A stretch of 64,000 nt of DNA from BM003 sp963783695. Its GTDB lineage: Bacteria; Pseudomonadota; Gammaproteobacteria; Steroidobacterales; BM003. Below are positions 1 through 8,689 of the stretch, one piece after another; within the stretch, counting starts at the first letter, position 1; every line of letters starts with the position of its first letter. Under the pieces are notes generated by a model. The model was not told where the DNA came from, searched no databases, and saw only the letters and a list, made by a program, of their open reading frames with translations. Where the stretch lies: NCBI GenBank assembly GCA_963783695.1, contig CAWAOM010000003.1, positions 1 to 64,000 of the forward strand. Direction: 5' to 3'. The position numbers and the translations under genes were made by a program.

Positions 1-560
1 TGCCAGGCGGGGAGCGCGCCGGCCTGGGCCGTCTGGTGGGCCAGAACGGGAACCAGAGCCATCACGGGAACGATCCAGAGATCCTGCGCCATGAGTACGG
101 CAAACGAGGCCCGCCCGTGCTCGCTGGCCAGCTCTCCCCGCTCTCCCAGGGTGGCCATGACGATGGCCGTCGAAGACATGGCAAAGGCCAGCCCGAGGAG
201 GATGGCCGTTTCCCAGCTCAGCGTGGCGGCCAGCATCAGGTACCCTCCCACCAGGCCGGCCGTGAACAGCATCTGGGCCGACCCGAGGCCGAAAATCAGG
301 CGGCGCATGGCCCAGACCCTCTCCGGGCGCATCTCCAGCCCCACGGTGAACAGAAACAGCACGACGCCCAGCTCAGCCACGCTCTGGAGCTCATCCACCG
401 CGCTGACGGGCACGGGTCCGGGGGTATGAGGCCCGATGACGATGCCGGCCACGATGAAGCCGAGAATTGCACCGAACCCGAGGCGCTGAAACAGCACGAC
501 GCAGCCGGCCGTCGCGGCGAGAAAGATGACGATGGCCAGGAGGATTGAGGGGATATCCAT
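1..560 (-). CDS. CPA2-type (KefB-like) cation:proton antiporter, N-terminal part, cut by window edge
   Basis: The reverse strand reads without a stop from an ATG at 560 to the window edge, about 186 codons, starting MDIPSILLAIVIFLAA. It shows successive hydrophobic helices and CPA2-family stretches such as FQRLGFGAILGFIVAGIVIG, ELGVVLFLFTVGLEM and AFAMSSTAIVMATL. In this family (KefB/KefC, glutathione-regulated K+ efflux or Na+/H+ exchange) these form the inner-membrane exchange domain. The C-terminal half, including any TrkA-N regulatory domain, lies outside the window, so the cation and regulation cannot be judged. An IS3 remnant lies just upstream. Confidence 0.85.
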   Translation of the reverse strand, partial: MDIPSILLAIVIFLAATAGCVVLFQRLGFGAILGFIVAGIVIGPHTPGPVPVSAVDELQSVAELGVVLFLFTVGLEMRPERVWAMRRLIFGLGSAQMLFTAGLVGGYLMLAATLSWETAILLGLAFAMSSTAIVMATLGERGELASEHGRASFAVLMAQDLWIVPVMALVPVLAHQTAQAGALPAW

Positions 561-794
561 GGTGCCGGTATCTTCTCACAGGCCGGCGAGCCGGACGATG
601 CCGTCCGCCCCGGCCACAGGCCATGGCGACGCCCGCGATGCTTTACACTGGACAGCGGTTACCGGAACCTCTGGGAGCATCTGTTGGGTGAGCCCCGGGA
701 CCAGGCGTTGCCGGCACGGCTGGCAACGCGTCGGATCGATGACATGGGCCACCGGATGAGAGTCACGCGATGCAGCGGCAGGGTCGGAATAAAA

Positions 795-1150
795 TAGACC
801 CGGGACCTTATTCCGCAGGATACGGTTCCAGACCTTCTCACTCCTTGGCTGAGCCGCCACCAGTGCCTCATCGCCGGCCTCACGGTAGCGTTCCATACCA
901 GCCGTAGAAGGTCGACTTCGGGACGCCCAGCTGATCGAGTGTCCGCCGAACCGGCAATGAAGATCGTTCCATGAGATCAATGATCTCGCGCTTCTCGGAT
1001 CCTGAGTACCTCATGTATCGTCGCCCCCAGCCCCGTAGCTGCTTTTTTTCAGCAAGCGGTTCTGGAGCAGCGTTTCTGCCAGCGCCTCTTTGAGTTGCGC
1101 GGCTTCACTGCGCAGCTTGCGTAGTACTGACGGGCCCGTCGAATTAGGCA
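795..1150 (-). mobile_element. IS3-family transposase remnant (end of OrfA, start of OrfB, frameshifted)
   Basis: On the reverse strand the end of an OrfA-like frame reads LKEALAETLLQNRLLKKSS and stops in an ATGA overlap with an OrfB-like frame starting at 1014 (MRYSGSEKREIIDLMERSS, then VRRTLDQLGVPKSTFYGWY). A one-base shift near 895 moves the reading to ERYREAGDEAL and later EKVWNRI, which are the next blocks of IS3-family OrfB. No DDE catalytic core follows, so the element is truncated and dead. Family assignment rests on this motif series and the overlapping OrfA/OrfB arrangement. Between the antiporter start (560) and the remnant I see no other gene. Confidence 0.75.
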
Positions 1151-1182
1151 AAAAATCAAGGGGTTAGCGGGGGAATTCGATT

Positions 1183-1204
1183 CCGCCCCTGGCCACCATT
1201 CTTT
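1183..1204 (+). repeat. Short copy of the right end of the 108-bp dispersed repeat
   Basis: The 20-base block GCCCCTGGCCACCATTCTTT is found here and, with one difference, at 10255-10274, at the right end of the 108-bp repeat. In both places an IS3 remnant lies next to it. It may be an old element end or recombination site. Only this end of the repeat is present here. Confidence 0.5.
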
Positions 1205-1241
1205 GAATCAAGCTGTCCAATTGACGAGACCCGGTGCGATC

Positions 1242-2459
1242 TCACAACCGCATAAACTGCTGTCGCGTTCGTGACCAGGCGTAACCCAGCAATACAGCCA
1301 CAAAAAACACCTCGGCGCCGAAATTGATGACCGAACTGATGACTTGCTGCAGCCATTCGGGAATCTCGAACGGCAACAGACTAGTGAGGAAACCAAGCAC
1401 CGCGTCAGTGAAGAGGTTAGTCACGAACAACGAAATCTTGATCGTGAATATAGACACCGCCGCAGTGATTCCCGATTCGAAAGCTGACTTGAACAGCGTC
1501 TCGACGTCATGAGAATGGGCGATGGGAAGCAACATCCAGACGCAGATGATAAACGACGTCGTGACGCCGTCGGTGCGCCCGAACAAGCCAAGATTGGCAC
1601 TGGGAACGGACTGCAGCCACGTTAGCAGCAAAATAGCGATCCAGCACAGAGCCCACAGGGCGAGCAGGTGGGGCGCTACCTTGATCCAGTTTTGCTCTGC
1701 TTCCGCTGCCGTGAAATCGCGTGCCTGCTCGGCGCCTCTCTGCATCAGCGCTCGCAGGTAGATGCCCACGAGAACCGCCGGGATTACGAACGGGTAAAAA
1801 AGGATGTTGGCGATCGACGCCAGCCATGACATCGATTCATCCGGGCTCAGCAGCGCAGACAGGGCGGCCTTGACGGCGCCAGCCGCGATCGCAGCACAGA
1901 GGACGGCGGCCACCAGCTGCCAGAACTTCTCCATTGTCGTCTGCGATTCCTCGACCGCAGTCGGAAGAGCCGCAATATGTCGCGCTGAGACCGCCATATC
2001 CGACAGCCCGGCAAACGCGCGCGCTCGCCACGACTTCCAGGTATGGCCACCTTCGTCCTCGAATATCTTGACGTCATGCAGTTCGACAGGCGCGCCGGAC
2101 GTGCCCCATATGAACTGATTCACGCCCACCGCCATGGCGATCTCGCGAGCGGTGCGCCGTCGAATGTCGAACGCAAGAACGCCAGGTACCATGCTGTCAT
2201 CAGCGCGGTGTCGCAGTTCGCCGTCGTACCAATCGACCTCCGCTAACTTTGCCTTTTTGCGGCGCATGGCGGCAGGGTTGTCGAGCAGTCGTTGTGCCTT
2301 TTTACCGAGTTTAGCCAGCGGAATAAACACGAAGGACCCGGCACCCCGTTGCTCGAGCAAGCGGTCCATCTCAGCGCTGTGCCTGTCCGGCACGGCGGTA
2401 ACGTCGAGGCCATCGATCTCGATTCGGACTTCGACAGGCTGTTTCTTTTTCCTGGCCAC
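1242..2459 (-). CDS. Hypothetical multi-pass membrane protein with soluble N-terminal domain
   Basis: About 405 residues. The N-terminal 170 residues are polar and charged (ARKKKQPVEVRIEIDGLDV near the start). The C-terminal half has about five or six hydrophobic segments, including FWQLVAAVLCAAIAAGAV, LALWALCWIAILLLTWL and FIICVWMLLPIA. I recognise no family. The frame is open to a GTG at 2501, but that start would lie inside the preceding gene (stop at 2464), so a GTG at 2459, or a TTG at 2462, just after that stop is preferred. There is no clear Shine-Dalgarno. It is codirectional with the flavoprotein gene and may be cotranscribed with it. Confidence 0.6.
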   Translation of the reverse strand: MARKKKQPVEVRIEIDGLDVTAVPDRHSAEMDRLLEQRGAGSFVFIPLAKLGKKAQRLLDNPAAMRRKKAKLAEVDWYDGELRHRADDSMVPGVLAFDIRRRTAREIAMAVGVNQFIWGTSGAPVELHDVKIFEDEGGHTWKSWRARAFAGLSDMAVSARHIAALPTAVEESQTTMEKFWQLVAAVLCAAIAAGAVKAALSALLSPDESMSWLASIANILFYPFVIPAVLVGIYLRALMQRGAEQARDFTAAEAEQNWIKVAPHLLALWALCWIAILLLTWLQSVPSANLGLFGRTDGVTTSFIICVWMLLPIAHSHDVETLFKSAFESGITAAVSIFTIKISLFVTNLFTDAVLGFLTSLLPFEIPEWLQQVISSVINFGAEVFFVAVLLGYAWSRTRQQFMRL

Positions 2460-2463
2460 CAAA

Positions 2464-3474
2464 CTAATCGTGACTCGATGGGCGAGTGCTCGGCAGGACA
2501 CTCCGCAGGTACTCTGCCAGGCTCACGGCACTGCTGTAAGCAGACTCGACGCGGCCGCCTATGCACCAGTCTCCGCATGCGGCGAGGCGCCGGTCCGGAT
2601 CGATGAGCGCGGCTGAGCCTGACCGTGCCGCAATGTTCGCGTAGCGCCAGCGGTGGAGCTGGCAGAAATCCGCATGCTTCGCGTCGATACCGGTGAGGTC
2701 CCGCAGTTCGGCGCAAAGATGCTGCTGCAGGCCTTCGAGCGGTTCATCCATATGCGCATCCGCAAAGGCTCCGGTGGAATGCGCGACCAGCGTGAAAGGT
2801 GCCGGACGGTCCGGTTTGCTGCTATTGACCGAAACCCAGCTGATATCGGAATTGTGGACGAGCGCTGCCTGCCACGGTAACTGGCGCGGCTGGTTGAATC
2901 CCAGCATCAGAGCAAAGCAGCCTTGCATCTGTGTATCGCTCAGTGCGCGATGATGCGCGAACGACTCGGGCAGCAAGGCTGCTGCCTGGGTTGCGGGTGC
3001 CGTGGCGATCAGCCAATCGAATACGCCAAGGTCTGAGCCGTCGGCGGCGATTAGCTGCCAGCCCGAACCACGCGGATTAATCGTTTCGACCGGAGTTTGC
3101 AGCCGGACATCGAGGCCGGAGGACAGGTGGCGGCCGATTGCGTTCATCCCGGGAGTGCCTACGAAATGTGGATGGTCGGCATCACCGGCGCGTTCAGCCA
3201 CCACGGCCCCGCGGTCGAGTTCGGCATATCGCGGCTGCCAGGTCTTGACTACGCCCGCCTGCTGCCATGACCTGACAACAGCGCTGAATGCCGGTTCCCC
3301 GGCGGTAAAAAACTGGGCGCCGTGATCAAACTCGAAGGGTGGAGCACGGCGCGTCGCCATCCTCCCTCCGGGGCCGCGAGATTTTTCGAAAATCACCGCT
3401 TTAGCGATATCGCCGATATGCCGGGCAACCGTCAGACCGGCTAGTCCTGCCCCGACAATCGCAACGCGGCTCAT
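2464..3474 (-). CDS. FAD-dependent amine oxidase-like (renalase-type) oxidoreductase
   Basis: The 336-residue protein opens with a Rossmann FAD-binding motif (VAIVGAGLAGL, GxGxxG at residues 8-13) followed by FEKSRGPGGRMATRR, the GGR-MATRR signature of the renalase/YobN-like NAD(P)-binding flavoproteins. A C-terminal FAD contact (GDWCIGGRVESAYSSA) is also visible. Cytoplasmic; the substrate is unknown. Its start overlaps the stop of the DUF3429 gene by four bases, so the two are translationally coupled. Homologues often sit beside photolyase/cryptochrome, DUF2256 and DUF3429 genes. Here those two small genes are present but no photolyase is. Confidence 0.8.
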   Translation of the reverse strand: MSRVAIVGAGLAGLTVARHIGDIAKAVIFEKSRGPGGRMATRRAPPFEFDHGAQFFTAGEPAFSAVVRSWQQAGVVKTWQPRYAELDRGAVVAERAGDADHPHFVGTPGMNAIGRHLSSGLDVRLQTPVETINPRGSGWQLIAADGSDLGVFDWLIATAPATQAAALLPESFAHHRALSDTQMQGCFALMLGFNQPRQLPWQAALVHNSDISWVSVNSSKPDRPAPFTLVAHSTGAFADAHMDEPLEGLQQHLCAELRDLTGIDAKHADFCQLHRWRYANIAARSGSAALIDPDRRLAACGDWCIGGRVESAYSSAVSLAEYLRSVLPSTRPSSHD

Positions 3475-3920
3475 GGTGACCCTATTGTCAGCATTAACAT
3501 GGCGCAGACGATCAACGTGACGTTACGGCGGATTTGCAGGTAATCAGCCGTCAGCAGTCCGGCACGCGCAAGCCGGAAATCGACGGCCAGCAATAGCAGA
3601 AAGGCGACCGCAGTCACTGCAAGACTGACTGCGACGGGCGTCAGTATAAAAGCGAGCCAGACGGCTACGGTTATCGCATTACTGGTCAGCAACAGGTTCA
3701 CCGGCAGCGAGTCTGCCTGGTATAGGAATGTTCCCCAATGTATGCCGGCCATAAACGAAACGATGGCGACACCGTATGTTGCCGCGATATAGGCGCAACT
3801 GCCGATGCCGGCGACGACCGGCATCCCGATCCATGGCAGGACCGCACAGGCGATAAAGGGCAGGGTGCCCGCATAGGCCAGCGCCGCATACTGCTTGCTA
3901 TCGATCATTGGCGCACTCAT
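3471..3920 (-). CDS. DUF3429 family membrane protein
   Basis: 149 residues with about five hydrophobic helices, starting MSAPMIDSKQYAALAYAGTL. The block FMAGIHWGTFLY is typical of DUF3429. The molecular function of the family is unknown. The gene overlaps the downstream flavoprotein start by four bases (ATGA type). It is divergent from the DUF2256/nei pair that begins about 100 bases away, so a shared promoter region lies between 3921 and 4019. Confidence 0.8.
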   Translation of the reverse strand: MSAPMIDSKQYAALAYAGTLPFIACAVLPWIGMPVVAGIGSCAYIAATYGVAIVSFMAGIHWGTFLYQADSLPVNLLLTSNAITVAVWLAFILTPVAVSLAVTAVAFLLLLAVDFRLARAGLLTADYLQIRRNVTLIVCAMLMLTIGSP

Positions 3921-4019
3921 CAGCTATCCGTCCTCGAAACGCAATATGGCCCGATGCCATGCGAAACCGCGCTTGCCTGGTTGGCGAATCAATCTATACA
4001 TGAACGACTAGGCAGACAA

Positions 4020-4160
4020 ATGCACGCCAAAACTCACCTGCCGACAAAGACCTGTGCCTGTTGCGGCCGGCCGTTCGCGTGGCGGCGAAAATGGGCCCGT
4101 TGCTGGCCGGAGGTCCGCTATTGCTCGGAACGTTGCCGGCGGCGGCGTGACAGTGCCTGA
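4020..4160 (+). CDS. DUF2256 small zinc-ribbon-like protein
   Basis: A 46-residue frame starting at an ATG at 4020 reads KTCACCGRPFAWRRKWARCW, then YCSERCRRRR. The two CxxC-type pairs (CACC, CSERC) and the PFxWRRKW core are diagnostic of DUF2256, whose members are about 45-60 residues and probably bind zinc. A longer upstream extension of this frame is open but does not resemble the family, so the short start is chosen. Its last codons overlap the GTG start of nei at 4153. Confidence 0.8.
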   Translation: MHAKTHLPTKTCACCGRPFAWRRKWARCWPEVRYCSERCRRRRDSA

Positions 4161-5028
4161 GGGTCCTGAAATTCGCCGGGCGGCCGACCGGATCGAGCGC
4201 TCCCTGGCAGACTCCGTTATTCACGATGTCCGGCTTACTATCCCGCGATTGCGCCGGTTCCGCAGTCGCCTGGTCGGCGCGCGTGTGACGGGAGTCGATA
4301 CGCACGGCAAGGCGATGCTGACGCGGTTCGATAACGGATTGACGTTGTACAGTCACAATCAGCTGTACGGCCGCTGGTATATCACCCGCCGAAACACGCT
4401 GCCTAAAACCGGGCGCAGTTTGCGAGTGGCGCTGCATGGACGGACGCACTCGGCCTGGCTGTATAGCGCCACAGAGGTCGAAATACTGACGGACGAGCAG
4501 CTTGGTGAACATCCGTTTCTGCGCAAACTCGGCCCGGACATTCTGGATTTGAAGTTGAAGCCGAGGGATATCTGCATGCGACTCGAGACGCAAGGTTTCC
4601 ACCGGCGCTCTCTGGCAGCGCTGTACCTCGACCAGGCCTTTCTGGCCGGCGTAGGCAATTACCTCCGTTCTGAGATTCTTTTTGCAGCCCGGCTGCATCC
4701 TGGCGTGCGACCAAAGGAACTCGACAGGCGGCAACTCCAGCGTCTCGCGCGGGCCACGCTGACGATCAGCCGGCGAGCCTATGAACTCAAGGGGGTCACC
4801 GTGACACCGAAATTGATGGAGTCGTTAAAGCGCGCGGGGCAGAATTACCGGCAATACCGCCACTGGGTATTTGCTCGACACGACGAGCCCTGCCGGCGCT
4901 GCACAACTGCGGTGGAGCGCCAGTTGCTTGCCGGCCGCGCTGTTTTCTTTTGCCCTACCTGCCAGCCACAACCGTGTCGGAGTAAAAATTACGAGGTGGT
5001 GGACAAAATAGGAACGCCAGACACATGA
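4153..5028 (+). CDS. nei: Endonuclease VIII (formamidopyrimidine-DNA glycosylase family)
   Basis: Base-excision repair DNA glycosylase/AP lyase for oxidised pyrimidines. A GTG start at 4153 gives VPEGPEIRRAADRI: after initiator removal the catalytic Pro and the Glu of the PEGPE motif are exactly placed, which fixes the start although the frame is open further upstream. The helix-two-turn-helix is seen as LDQAFLAGVGNYLRSEILF, and the C-terminal zinc finger as CRRC with FFCPTCQ. The 291-residue length is slightly above the E. coli Nei (263), with extra residues at the C-terminus. The start overlaps the DUF2256 stop. Confidence 0.9.
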   Translation: MPEGPEIRRAADRIERSLADSVIHDVRLTIPRLRRFRSRLVGARVTGVDTHGKAMLTRFDNGLTLYSHNQLYGRWYITRRNTLPKTGRSLRVALHGRTHSAWLYSATEVEILTDEQLGEHPFLRKLGPDILDLKLKPRDICMRLETQGFHRRSLAALYLDQAFLAGVGNYLRSEILFAARLHPGVRPKELDRRQLQRLARATLTISRRAYELKGVTVTPKLMESLKRAGQNYRQYRHWVFARHDEPCRRCTTAVERQLLAGRAVFFCPTCQPQPCRSKNYEVVDKIGTPDT

Positions 5029-5079
5029 ATCGAATCAATCCCGGACTTTTCTGAAAACCCGCGTGCCGTTTATCGGACA

Positions 5080-6387
5080 TCAGGCCTGCAGCACTCGCTC
5101 GATCAGCGGCTTGTAACGATTGGCAAACTTCTCCAGCGCGAGGCGTGCTTTCGAAAGATGGGTCCCGTCCATGGGAAGTGATAGAAACAGGTCGCCACGC
5201 TTGCAGGCCAACACGCCGTCGAGAAGCAGTTCCAGGTGCAGAAGAGGTCGCAGAGACTGACATCCGGCGCTGATGTCGGACGGCCTTCTCGTCGGCTCGG
5301 TCGAAAAGTGAATCGCAATCATCGAACCCGAGCCATTGGCATACATCGGCACCGCTTGCGCGGCGAACATTTCGTTGAGTGAAAGGCGAAACGCTTCCGA
5401 CCAGTCAAAGAAGTCCGCGGCACGCTGTGGCGTATAGACTTTGCTCAGGGCCGCACAACCGGCCGCCATGGAACAGACGTTGTTATTGAATGTGCCGGCG
5501 TGGGCCAGGGTGCCTGGCAGTCTCGGGTTGAATTGCGCCATGAGTTCAGCGCTTCCGCCGAATGCGCCCGTCGGCAGGCCTCCTCCGATGAACTTGCCCA
5601 GCGTGGTCAGGTCGGGTGCGATGCCCAGCATTCCCTGGACACCCGCGCTGCCGAGCCGGGCCGTTTTGATCTCATCGAAGATAAGCAGTATTCCGAATTC
5701 CCTGGTCTTTTGCCTTAGCATCTCCAGGAATTTTCGGTCTCCCCGGATATTGCCGCCGGCACCGAGGATGGGTTCGATGAGGACAGCGGCAAGCTGGTCA
5801 CCGATCTGATCGATCAACTCGGCGGTGCCTCCGATATCGTTATAGTCGGCGAGAACAAATTCGAAGGGCACGTTGAGTGCGCAGTGGCCGCCCGGAAACT
5901 TGATGACTCCACCATGGTAGGCTTCATTGAAGACAAGCAGCTTGTCGCGGCCAGTCACGACTCGTGCCGTGCTCAATGCCATCAGGTTGGCTTCGGTGCC
6001 CGAGTTGCAAAACCTGACCTGTTCAAGAGAGGGAAACCGCTCGCAGAGCAGTCCTGCCAGCTCTCTCTCGTAATTGGTCGGTGCGCCCATGGCGATACCG
6101 GTATCGAGAGCCTTGCCAATTGCCGACTTGATGACCTCGTTGGTATGACCGAACAGCGCGGCGGAATACTCACCCACGAAATCGACGTATCGATGGCCGT
6201 CCAGATCCGTTAATTCAGCGCCCTCGCCTGCGACCATGGTCAAGGGGAATGGATCGTAATACAGGACGGTGCGCGTATTGCCGCCCGGCAGATAACGCTG
6301 CGCCTTTTTGTCTGCAGCCTGGCTCAGAGGATTTGCGGACGCATACCGCGACCGGGCACTCTCGATCGCATGATTCAGTGATTCCAT
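5080..6387 (-). CDS. Class III aminotransferase of the beta-amino-acid (beta-phenylalanine aminotransferase-like) type
   Basis: 435-residue PLP enzyme. The N-terminal block RYLPGGNTRTVLYYDPFPLT has the layout of Variovorax beta-phenylalanine aminotransferase, including the arginine (R39 here) that in that enzyme contacts the substrate carboxylate. Other blocks are FCNSGTEANLMAL (phosphate cup), LLIFDEI (Asp for the PLP nitrogen), LTTLGKFIGGGLP (Schiff-base Lys) and HAGTFNNN. Glutamate-1-semialdehyde aminomutase is the closest alternative family, but the N-terminal match and genomic context favour a beta-transaminase. Expected reaction: beta-amino acid plus 2-oxo acid to beta-keto acid. It is the last gene of the RpiR/CoA-transferase operon, 23 bases after CoA-transferase subunit B. 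Confidence 0.8.
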   Translation of the reverse strand: MESLNHAIESARSRYASANPLSQAADKKAQRYLPGGNTRTVLYYDPFPLTMVAGEGAELTDLDGHRYVDFVGEYSAALFGHTNEVIKSAIGKALDTGIAMGAPTNYERELAGLLCERFPSLEQVRFCNSGTEANLMALSTARVVTGRDKLLVFNEAYHGGVIKFPGGHCALNVPFEFVLADYNDIGGTAELIDQIGDQLAAVLIEPILGAGGNIRGDRKFLEMLRQKTREFGILLIFDEIKTARLGSAGVQGMLGIAPDLTTLGKFIGGGLPTGAFGGSAELMAQFNPRLPGTLAHAGTFNNNVCSMAAGCAALSKVYTPQRAADFFDWSEAFRLSLNEMFAAQAVPMYANGSGSMIAIHFSTEPTRRPSDISAGCQSLRPLLHLELLLDGVLACKRGDLFLSLPMDGTHLSKARLALEKFANRYKPLIERVLQA

Positions 6388-6410
6388 TTCATGTCTCAGA
6401 CATCGTGTGG

Positions 6411-7055
6411 TTATTGCGGTGGCAGTATCGATGCAGCGGTGCTGCTTCTCACTTCTTCAAACGTGACGCCCGGCGCCAGTTCAACGGTCTGGAATCCAGC
6501 GCGGGTGACATCAACGACGGCAAGGTTGGTATAGATGCGAGATACGACACCAGGCCCCGTCAGTGGATAGCTGCACTTCTCGACCAGTTTCGGTTCGCCG
6601 GATTTGGTCGTGTGCTGGGTAATCACGTAGATGTTTTTCACCCCCTGCACGAGGTCCATCGCACCGCCCACCGCGGGGATGGCGTCCGGCGCACCCGTAG
6701 ACCAGTTGGCCAGGTCCCCGTTTTCCGCCACCTGCATGGTGCCGAGCACGCAAACATCGATGTGACCGCCACGAATCATGCTGAAGCTGTCGGCATGATG
6801 GAAGTATGCGGCGCCGGGTAACGCGGTCACGTACTTCTTGCCGGCATTTATCAGGTCGAGGTCGCGCTCGTCGTCAGCCGGTGGCGGCCCCATGCCAAGC
6901 ATGCCGTTCTCGGTGTGATAAATGAACTCGCGGCCTTTCGGCACGAACTTCGCGACCAGTTCCGGAATCCCGATTCCCAGGTTGACGTAGGAGCCGTCGG
7001 GGATGTCCTGGGCCGTTCTTGCTGCCATTTGTTCTCTTGTCCAACCTGTACTCAT
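6411..7055 (-). CDS. 3-oxoacid CoA-transferase, subunit B
   Basis: 214 residues with family I CoA-transferase beta-subunit features: GSYVNLGIGIPELV near the N-terminus and YHTENGMLGMGP, where the ENG glutamate is the catalytic residue that forms the glutamyl-CoA thioester, plus GGHIDVCVLG. Family members move CoA from succinyl-CoA or acetyl-CoA onto 3-oxo acids. The ATG overlaps the stop of subunit A (ATGA), as expected for subunits made in a 1:1 ratio. The neighbouring aminotransferase would supply a beta-keto acid as acceptor. Confidence 0.9.
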   Translation of the reverse strand: MSTGWTREQMAARTAQDIPDGSYVNLGIGIPELVAKFVPKGREFIYHTENGMLGMGPPPADDERDLDLINAGKKYVTALPGAAYFHHADSFSMIRGGHIDVCVLGTMQVAENGDLANWSTGAPDAIPAVGGAMDLVQGVKNIYVITQHTTKSGEPKLVEKCSYPLTGPGVVSRIYTNLAVVDVTRAGFQTVELAPGVTFEEVRSSTAASILPPQ

Positions 7056-7762
7056 GGGTAACTCCTTCCCTCGGCAATGAGGGTGTCCTCATGGACAGGC
7101 TGGGAAACCTCGACGATACGATCGACGAATATTCCGGGCGTGATCACGTGCTCGGGATCGATATCACCGGCAGTCACAAGTTTCTTGGTCTGAACGATGG
7201 TTGTCGTAGCCGCCATGCACATCAGGGGGCTGAAGTTCCGGGCAGTCTTATTGAAGATCAGGTTGCCCAACGGATCGGCAAATTCGCTCTTGATCAACGC
7301 AAAATCGGCCTTGAGCCACGGCTCCATGACGTAAGTCCGATCATCGAACTCCCGCAGTTCCTTGCCGTCAGCCAGGATCGTACCCACCGTGGTCGGTGTG
7401 TAGAAAGCAGGAATCCCCGCGCCCGCTGCACGAATGCGTTCGGCGAGAGTGCCCTGGGGGACAATTTCCAGCTCGATCCTGCCTTCCCTGTACAGCTTCG
7501 GGAACACTCTGGATTGGCTGGACCTCGGAAAGGAACAGATCATCTTGCTCACCTGGCCGTTGCCAATCAGGGCTGCGAGTCCCACCTCGCCGTTGCCGGT
7601 ATTGTTATTGATTACCGTCAGGCCGGTCGCGCCGTGGTCAATCAGGGCATGGATCAGTTCTATCGGGCTGCCTGATGCGCCGAACCCACCCACCATCACA
7701 ACCGCTCCGTCCGGAATATCCGCGACGGCTTCTGCGACCGATGGATATCTCTTGTCAATCAC
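7052..7762 (-). CDS. 3-oxoacid CoA-transferase, subunit A
   Basis: 236 residues beginning at a GTG (7762) preceded by GGAG seven bases upstream. The family I alpha-subunit CoA-binding motif is present as VMVGGFGASGSPIELI, and the blocks GLTVINNNTGNGEVGL and AAGAGIPAFYTPTTVGT are typical of ScoA/AtoD/PcaI proteins. It pairs with the subunit B gene that overlaps its stop. Which 3-oxo acid is used (acetoacetate, 3-oxoadipate or another) cannot be read from the sequence. The aminotransferase and aminomutase neighbours argue for an amino-acid-derived one. Confidence 0.9.
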   Translation of the reverse strand: MIDKRYPSVAEAVADIPDGAVVMVGGFGASGSPIELIHALIDHGATGLTVINNNTGNGEVGLAALIGNGQVSKMICSFPRSSQSRVFPKLYREGRIELEIVPQGTLAERIRAAGAGIPAFYTPTTVGTILADGKELREFDDRTYVMEPWLKADFALIKSEFADPLGNLIFNKTARNFSPLMCMAATTTIVQTKKLVTAGDIDPEHVITPGIFVDRIVEVSQPVHEDTLIAEGRSYP

Positions 7763-7789
7763 CTGAGACTCCTGCTGAACAAGGAAGAA

Positions 7790-8632
7790 CTAAAGGAAAA
7801 CCTCTGTATCTTTCCAAACTGCCTCGATTCGGTCGATACGGTCTGTCGCATCATCCTGAAGTGCCTTTGCAACTCCGGCAACGAGCAACTCGCACATCGC
7901 GACGACAGGAACCGAGCTGTCAAAGGGGCCGATAGCCGGAATTTCGATCTGGCACCAGATGTCCGCCAATTCGACCAGCGGAGAGAGTGGACTATCGGTA
8001 ATCGCTACGATGGTTACGCCAGCGTTGGCGAAGATACGGGCCGCGGTAGCGACCTGCCGCCGGTAGCGGAAGAAGTCGAACACCAACGCCGCGTCGCCCG
8101 GCCCCGCGTCGCTCAGGTCGGCACCAAACGCATGTTCCTCGAGCGAGCGCACGCCGGGCCGTACCATCGACAGGCCGCTGCAAAGCGTATGAGCGCCTGC
8201 CTGCGAAGTTTCCCCGGAAAGAACCCATACATTTTCAGCCCGGACGAGAGGGTCGACCAGCGCTGCCATTCGATCGCTTTCAACTACGGCGAAAACGGAT
8301 GAGATCGCATTGCTGATCGCCACTTTTGCCGGCAGCGTCATTTCGCCATCGCTTCTGATCCGCTCGCTCGGGCGTGACAGACGATGCGATAAATTGCTGC
8401 GAATGTGCTGTTGCAACTGGGTATAGCCCTCGAACCCGAGCTTGGTGGCGAAACGCACGATAGAGGGTCGGCTGGTGCCGACACGGCCGGCCAAATCCGA
8501 GACGGTGCCGAAGGCAAGCAAGGTGGGCTCGGCAAGCACCGCCTCCGCGATACGCCGCTCCGTGGGCGTGAGCTCAGCGCTGACCGCCGCGACCAAATCC
8601 AGAACAGATGCTTCCGGGCCCGTTATGTTCAT
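7790..8632 (-). CDS. RpiR/MurR-family transcriptional regulator (HTH + SIS domains)
   Basis: 280 residues. N-terminal HTH_6 domain (LTPTERRIAEAVL, then SDLAGRVGTSRPSIVRFATKLGF, residues about 20-75) followed by a SIS sugar/ligand-binding fold (about 120-260; VWVLSGETSQAGAHT, ALVFDFFRYRR, VVAITDSPLSPL). RpiR regulators usually sense phosphorylated sugars, but several control amino-acid catabolism. It is the first gene of the leftward operon with the CoA-transferase and aminotransferase, and divergent from the aminomutase gene. The 57-base intergenic region holds symmetric repeats that are its likely operator. Confidence 0.88.
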   Translation of the reverse strand: MNITGPEASVLDLVAAVSAELTPTERRIAEAVLAEPTLLAFGTVSDLAGRVGTSRPSIVRFATKLGFEGYTQLQQHIRSNLSHRLSRPSERIRSDGEMTLPAKVAISNAISSVFAVVESDRMAALVDPLVRAENVWVLSGETSQAGAHTLCSGLSMVRPGVRSLEEHAFGADLSDAGPGDAALVFDFFRYRRQVATAARIFANAGVTIVAITDSPLSPLVELADIWCQIEIPAIGPFDSSVPVVAMCELLVAGVAKALQDDATDRIDRIEAVWKDTEVFL

Positions 8633-8636
8633 ATTG

Positions 8637-8675
8637 TTACATTAGCACAACGGTATCGTGCTATGTGTTACATTA
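8637..8675. promoter_or_regulatory. Candidate operator between RpiR regulator and aminomutase genes
   Basis: TAGCAC (8643-8648) and GTGCTA (8658-8663) form a perfect 6-base inverted repeat around a 9-base spacer. It is flanked on each side by the direct repeat TTACATTA (8637-8644 and 8668-8675). This layered symmetry in a 57-base divergent intergenic region fits a regulator binding site controlling both transcripts. Binding by the adjacent RpiR protein is an inference. Confidence 0.5.
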
Positions 8676-8689
8676 TTGCCGATGACAAC

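Noticed and set aside
1165..1200. tRNA-like 3' end (TTCGATT followed by CCGCCCCTGGCCACCA)
   Set aside because: The T-stem does not pair, and no anticodon or D arm is found upstream; copies A and B of the repeat keep the end but not the T-loop.
7019..7675. 218-codon forward frame over the CoA-transferase genes
   Set aside because: Antisense shadow of the conserved subunit A and B genes.
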